From Nostoc sp. NMS9 (lineage in GTDB: Bacteria; Cyanobacteriota; Cyanobacteriia; Cyanobacteriales; Nostocaceae), in assembly GCF_017114995.1 (NCBI RefSeq), contig NZ_JABXKL010000001.1:1-64000 (forward strand): a DNA stretch of 64,000 nucleotides, written 5' to 3'. A program made the translations under genes and the position numbers. The notes beneath the pieces were generated by a model. It was given only the letters and a program-made list of their open reading frames with translations, had not been told where the DNA came from and ran no database searches. Shown here one piece after another: positions 61,386-64,000 of the stretch. Every line of letters begins with the position of its first letter. The first letter of the stretch is position 1.

Positions 61386-62168
61386 TTAGTTATCCAGGGT
61401 TGCACGGATAAAACGATAGCCTATATCAATCTCTGTCAAATTGTGAATATCACCATATTTTTTCCTCCATTTTCCACTACTTAAATCTGCTGCAAGTAAC
61501 TTTACTCCTTGCTCTGCTAAATCTTGATTAGCTAAAGCAAAAGATGATATTCCTGCACGTACTTCTGGTTGAAGATATAACTCTGGTCGTCTCCAGCCTG
61601 CTGCTGCGAATAAATCAGATAAATCGTATGGTAACAAAAGGGGTATAGCTTCAACACACCTTTTAGTATTACTCTGAATTAAATTAACCTGTTCGTTAAG
61701 TGGTAAAAATCGTAACGCATCTTCCCACAAAAACGAAAAATAATCATAAAGCCATATCTTCTGAGCTAATCTAATATCAAAAGTTAACAAAATTATTGCC
61801 CCATCTATAATTATTCTGTGCATTTCCTGAAAAGCTTTTTCGAGATGAGAAAAGTGATGAATTGCCAGGATACTTACAACAGCATCAACAGAGTTATCTA
61901 GTAGAGGTAAATTTTCTGCATAGCCAGTAAACCACTTAATTTGCTGATGTTCTACTGCTTGTTTTTGCATAACTACAGAAGGTTCAACAGCATTAACAAG
62001 AAATCCTTTATTAGCTAGCACTAGACTGTAACCACCAGTACCAGCGCCGATATCAGCAATAATGCTACCTTTGGGTAAATTGAGTAAATCAATTAATTTA
62101 TTGACAATACGGATATCAGGAACGCGAGTTTTTGAGTATTGTTGACTAATTGAATTATATATAGACAT
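61386..62168 (-). CDS. Class I SAM-dependent methyltransferase
   Basis: 260 aa. The SAM site reads IIADIGAGTGGYSLVLANKG (about 35-54), then VNAVEPSVVMQKQA and the mid-motif VDAVVSILAIHHFSHLEKAF. It is of the Methyltransf_11/25 type. GAGGAA precedes the ATG. It lies between the HAD phosphatase and GNAT genes. In a context of flavoprotein, PdxJ and acetyltransferase it may tailor a small molecule, but no substrate can be inferred. Confidence 0.8.
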   Translation of the reverse strand: MSIYNSISQQYSKTRVPDIRIVNKLIDLLNLPKGSIIADIGAGTGGYSLVLANKGFLVNAVEPSVVMQKQAVEHQQIKWFTGYAENLPLLDNSVDAVVSILAIHHFSHLEKAFQEMHRIIIDGAIILLTFDIRLAQKIWLYDYFSFLWEDALRFLPLNEQVNLIQSNTKRCVEAIPLLLPYDLSDLFAAAGWRRPELYLQPEVRAGISSFALANQDLAEQGVKLLAADLSSGKWRKKYGDIHNLTEIDIGYRFIRATLDN

Positions 62169-62242
62169 ATTAGAAAATTCCTCAAAATAATTTAAAACAA
62201 AGTATTTAAAATTTAACTTTAGATAAATAAATCAAAAATCTG

Positions 62243-62938
62243 TTAGTTAAACAATTCCAGCAAATTTAATAGTTCACTTATCATAAACTTTAGTTTTACT
62301 TCTTGTGGTAAACTTTGATTTTTTCTGTTGTAATAGCAAAAATCCATTTTGACTTGTATTGCTCCTGCATAGTCATGATTGAGAGAATCTCCTACATAAA
62401 GGACTTGTGCTGGGGTTAAATTTAACCTAGATAAAGCATGATAGAATATCTCAGGAGATGGTTTAGCAAAACCAATTGCTTCAGAAACTACAACTGCTTC
62501 AAAAAAATGCTCAATTCCAGCAGCTTGCATTCTCGGTAGTTGTGCTGATACAAAACCGTTCGTAATGACAGCCAAACGATAATTGCGTGCAAGAACAGTT
62601 AATACTTCATATACATCAGGTTCCAAGACACTTGAATGATTAAAAATCTCCCAAAAGATGTCTCCGAAATGGCTAATTTTCTCTGTTTTTATATTTAACT
62701 CAGCCAGTGTACTTTCATAAGACATCTTAATTAACTCACTAGGAGTAAAAATATCTCGCTGTCTCCAATACTGTGAGTTATAAGTTTCATATACTTGTAG
62801 AAAAATAGTTTCAGTTATCCTATGTAAATCTAAGGAGATTGCACAAGCTTCCAGTGTGCCAAGAATGGCTTTACGCTCACACAAATCAAAATTTAATAAT
62901 GTATTATCCAGGTCAAAAATTATGGCTTTGTAACACAT
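62243..62938 (-). CDS. HAD-IA phosphatase, YjjG-like
   Basis: 231 aa from the ATG at 62936-62938 with an AGGAAAA site; a frame up to 62971 lacks one. Motif I is KAIIFDLDNTLLNFD (DxDxT), motif II lies in RLAVITNGF, motif III/IV in KPSPEIFYHAL and VGDSLNHDYAGAI. The cap domain between I and II is helical, as in YjjG/pyrimidine-nucleotidase-like enzymes. Directly downstream of the PdxJ gene, it could dephosphorylate pyridoxine 5'-phosphate or a related product; that is inferred from the order only. Confidence 0.83.
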   Translation of the reverse strand: MCYKAIIFDLDNTLLNFDLCERKAILGTLEACAISLDLHRITETIFLQVYETYNSQYWRQRDIFTPSELIKMSYESTLAELNIKTEKISHFGDIFWEIFNHSSVLEPDVYEVLTVLARNYRLAVITNGFVSAQLPRMQAAGIEHFFEAVVVSEAIGFAKPSPEIFYHALSRLNLTPAQVLYVGDSLNHDYAGAIQVKMDFCYYNRKNQSLPQEVKLKFMISELLNLLELFN

Positions 62939-62998
62939 ATTTGTTTTCCTAAACTGTAATACATCTACCAAATATCGATGATTTTCTATTAATAATAA

Positions 62999-63718
62999 TT
63001 AATTAGTAGAAAGAATTTTTAAATACTCCTTCACAGCATTAAATAGTCCTATGTCTAAAGCATCTGCAATTAGGGCATGACCAATCGAAACTTCAAGTAT
63101 ATTAGGAATTGAACAAAATTTCTCTAAATTTTGTAAGTTTAAATCGTGTCCTGCATTGACTCCTAAACCAATTTCTTGAGCCTTTTTTGCCGATTGTTGA
63201 TACTTTTGAAAAACTGATTCCACATCATCCTTACGAAAAGCTGTGGCATAAGGTTCTGTATATAGCTCTATGCGATGTGCGCCAATTTCTTTTGCATATT
63301 CAATTTGAGTTAAGTCGGGATCTAGGAATAGGCTGACTCGGATTCCAAGTTCTTTTAACTCTTGGATAATTGGTTTGAGCCAAAAGCCATTTGTAGCTAA
63401 ATCCCATCCGTGGTCTGAGGTAAAAGCGTCAGGTGCATCAGGAACCAAAGTACACTGTGTTGGCTTTACCTCTCGTATTATGTTTAAAAATTGAGATGAT
63501 GGATTACCTTCTATATTGAACTCAACAGTTAGCATTTCTGCCAATTCATAAACATCTTTAGATTTGATATGTCGTTCATCTGGACGTGGGTGAACTGTAA
63601 TTCCATGTGCGCCTGCTTGAATGCAAGTAGAAGCTGCCTTGATTACGCTTGGTATACCAAAATTTCGAGAATTTCTGAGTAGAGCAACTTTGTTAAGATT
63701 AACACTGAGATTTATCAT
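62999..63718 (-). CDS. pdxJ: Pyridoxine 5'-phosphate synthase, Bacteroidetes-type PdxJ
   Basis: 239 aa. PdxJ joins aminoacetone phosphate and deoxyxylulose phosphate. The fold motifs are present: GITVHPRPDERHIKSKDVYE with its active His, FNIEGNPSS with Glu, RIELYTEPYA, GLGVNAGHDLNLQNL and VSIGHALIADALDIGL. The first strand reads NLNKVALLRNSR where standard cyanobacterial and proteobacterial enzymes have NIDHIATLRNAR. Together with VPDAPDAFTSDHGWD this is the version I associate with Bacteroidetes. It starts 13 bp after the AprA-like gene and is followed by a HAD phosphatase, so it is probably a dedicated second PdxJ. Whether the normal copy exists elsewhere cannot be seen. Confidence 0.88.
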   Translation of the reverse strand: MINLSVNLNKVALLRNSRNFGIPSVIKAASTCIQAGAHGITVHPRPDERHIKSKDVYELAEMLTVEFNIEGNPSSQFLNIIREVKPTQCTLVPDAPDAFTSDHGWDLATNGFWLKPIIQELKELGIRVSLFLDPDLTQIEYAKEIGAHRIELYTEPYATAFRKDDVESVFQKYQQSAKKAQEIGLGVNAGHDLNLQNLEKFCSIPNILEVSIGHALIADALDIGLFNAVKEYLKILSTN

Positions 63719-63731
63719 GAGATTAAATATA

Positions 63732-64000
63732 TTACCTGACAGCTACATTGTATAATTCTTTGGCTGAATCTACTTCCACAATGTAAGTATCTACAGGACG
63801 CTTAAACAATATCATTTGTCCTGATTCATCTTTCTTTAAGTTGACATGACAAAACCATTCATCATCATTCTTTTCGGGGTAATCTAAACGGTAATGATAA
63901 AGTCCCCAACGAGTTTCTTGACGATATAATGATGCTCTGGCTGCCATTTCTGCACAGTCTCGAATAAAGTGAACTTCTAGACTACGCATCAATTCATGAG
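63732..64000 (-). CDS. AprA/fumarate-reductase-like flavoprotein, C-terminal part (5' end outside window)
   Basis: The frame is open to the last base, so only the C-terminal 89 residues are seen. They include ELMRSLEVHFIRDCAEMAAR, LYRQETRWGLYHYRLDYPEK and the end VEVDSAKELYNVAVR. The R.ETRWG..HYR.DYPE block is the closing domain of adenylylsulfate-reductase/fumarate-reductase-like flavoproteins and matches TETRSEHIRVDYPETDP of the gene at 28342. It lies upstream of PdxJ with only 13 bp between them and is most likely the partner of the ferredoxin at 60484. Confidence 0.75.
   Translation of the reverse strand, partial: HELMRSLEVHFIRDCAEMAARASLYRQETRWGLYHYRLDYPEKNDDEWFCHVNLKKDESGQMILFKRPVDTYIVEVDSAKELYNVAVR

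Noticed and set aside
1..64000. tRNA, rRNA, phage or integrase-flanked island
   Set aside because: No cloverleaf with CCA-side signals, no rRNA sequence, and no integrase or phage gene was recognised in any gap.

Overview
The window looks like chromosome of a filamentous, probably heterocyst-forming cyanobacterium (Nostoc/Tolypothrix/Scytonema-like). The reasons are many HIP1-type GCGATCGC octamers, cyanobacterial families (DUF1822, DUF928, CHAT-CHASE2, DUF4058), heptanucleotide repeats, and many palindromic or MITE-like insertions between and inside genes. No rRNA, tRNA or CRISPR array was recognised. All identifications are by reading; no database search was run.

Region A (1-15330) is a surface and exported protein region. 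It holds the 3' end of one two-partner-secretion (TPS, haemagglutinin-like) exoprotein, a secreted GH13 amylase-like protein, a TPR-CHAT protease-like protein, a TPS gene reduced to its two ends, an RTX protein with a near-perfect 288-bp internal duplication, and two full-length tandem TPS paralogues. The paralogues share N- and C-terminal ends and 5' flanks but differ in the middle. Each TPS copy is followed by the same Shine-Dalgarno block that starts the CHAT gene, so the ancestral unit was probably TPS-CHAT. No TpsB (FhaC-like) transporter is in the window.

Region B (15344-26188) has two divergent units. To the left, a double-glycine precursor, a C39-peptidase ABC transporter and an HlyD adaptor form a peptide-export operon. 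To the right, a sigma-70-like factor, DUF1822, CHAT-CHASE2 and DUF928 form a conserved cyanobacterial cassette with palindromic repeats inserted in it.

Region C (26224-46030) begins with repeats and a dead IS701-like transposase. It carries a non-haem iron oxygenase, an AprB/AprA-like ferredoxin-flavoprotein pair with a GST and a methyltransferase, toxin-antitoxin-like genes, an FAD/NAD oxidoreductase fused to a persulfide-dioxygenase-like domain, an SDR, an LCM-type methyltransferase, a Firmicutes-like ABC exporter with a long unusual leader, and a BASS-family transporter next to an arylsulfatase and its formylglycine-generating enzyme. Organosulfur acquisition or detoxification is a plausible theme, but it is inference.

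Region D (46031-64000) has a GNAT gene split by a MITE, a c-type cytochrome beside a Tat-exported vanadium-haloperoxidase-like protein that lacks a key histidine, an MFS exporter, an OYE-GST-CmcJ-like group, a beta-carbonic-anhydrase-like protein and an Mrp ATPase. The window ends in a minus-strand run: AprA-like flavoprotein (cut by the window edge), PdxJ of the Bacteroidetes type, HAD phosphatase, methyltransferase, GNAT, dicluster ferredoxin, HEAT-repeat protein and DUF4058. This is the second flavoprotein-ferredoxin module of the window.
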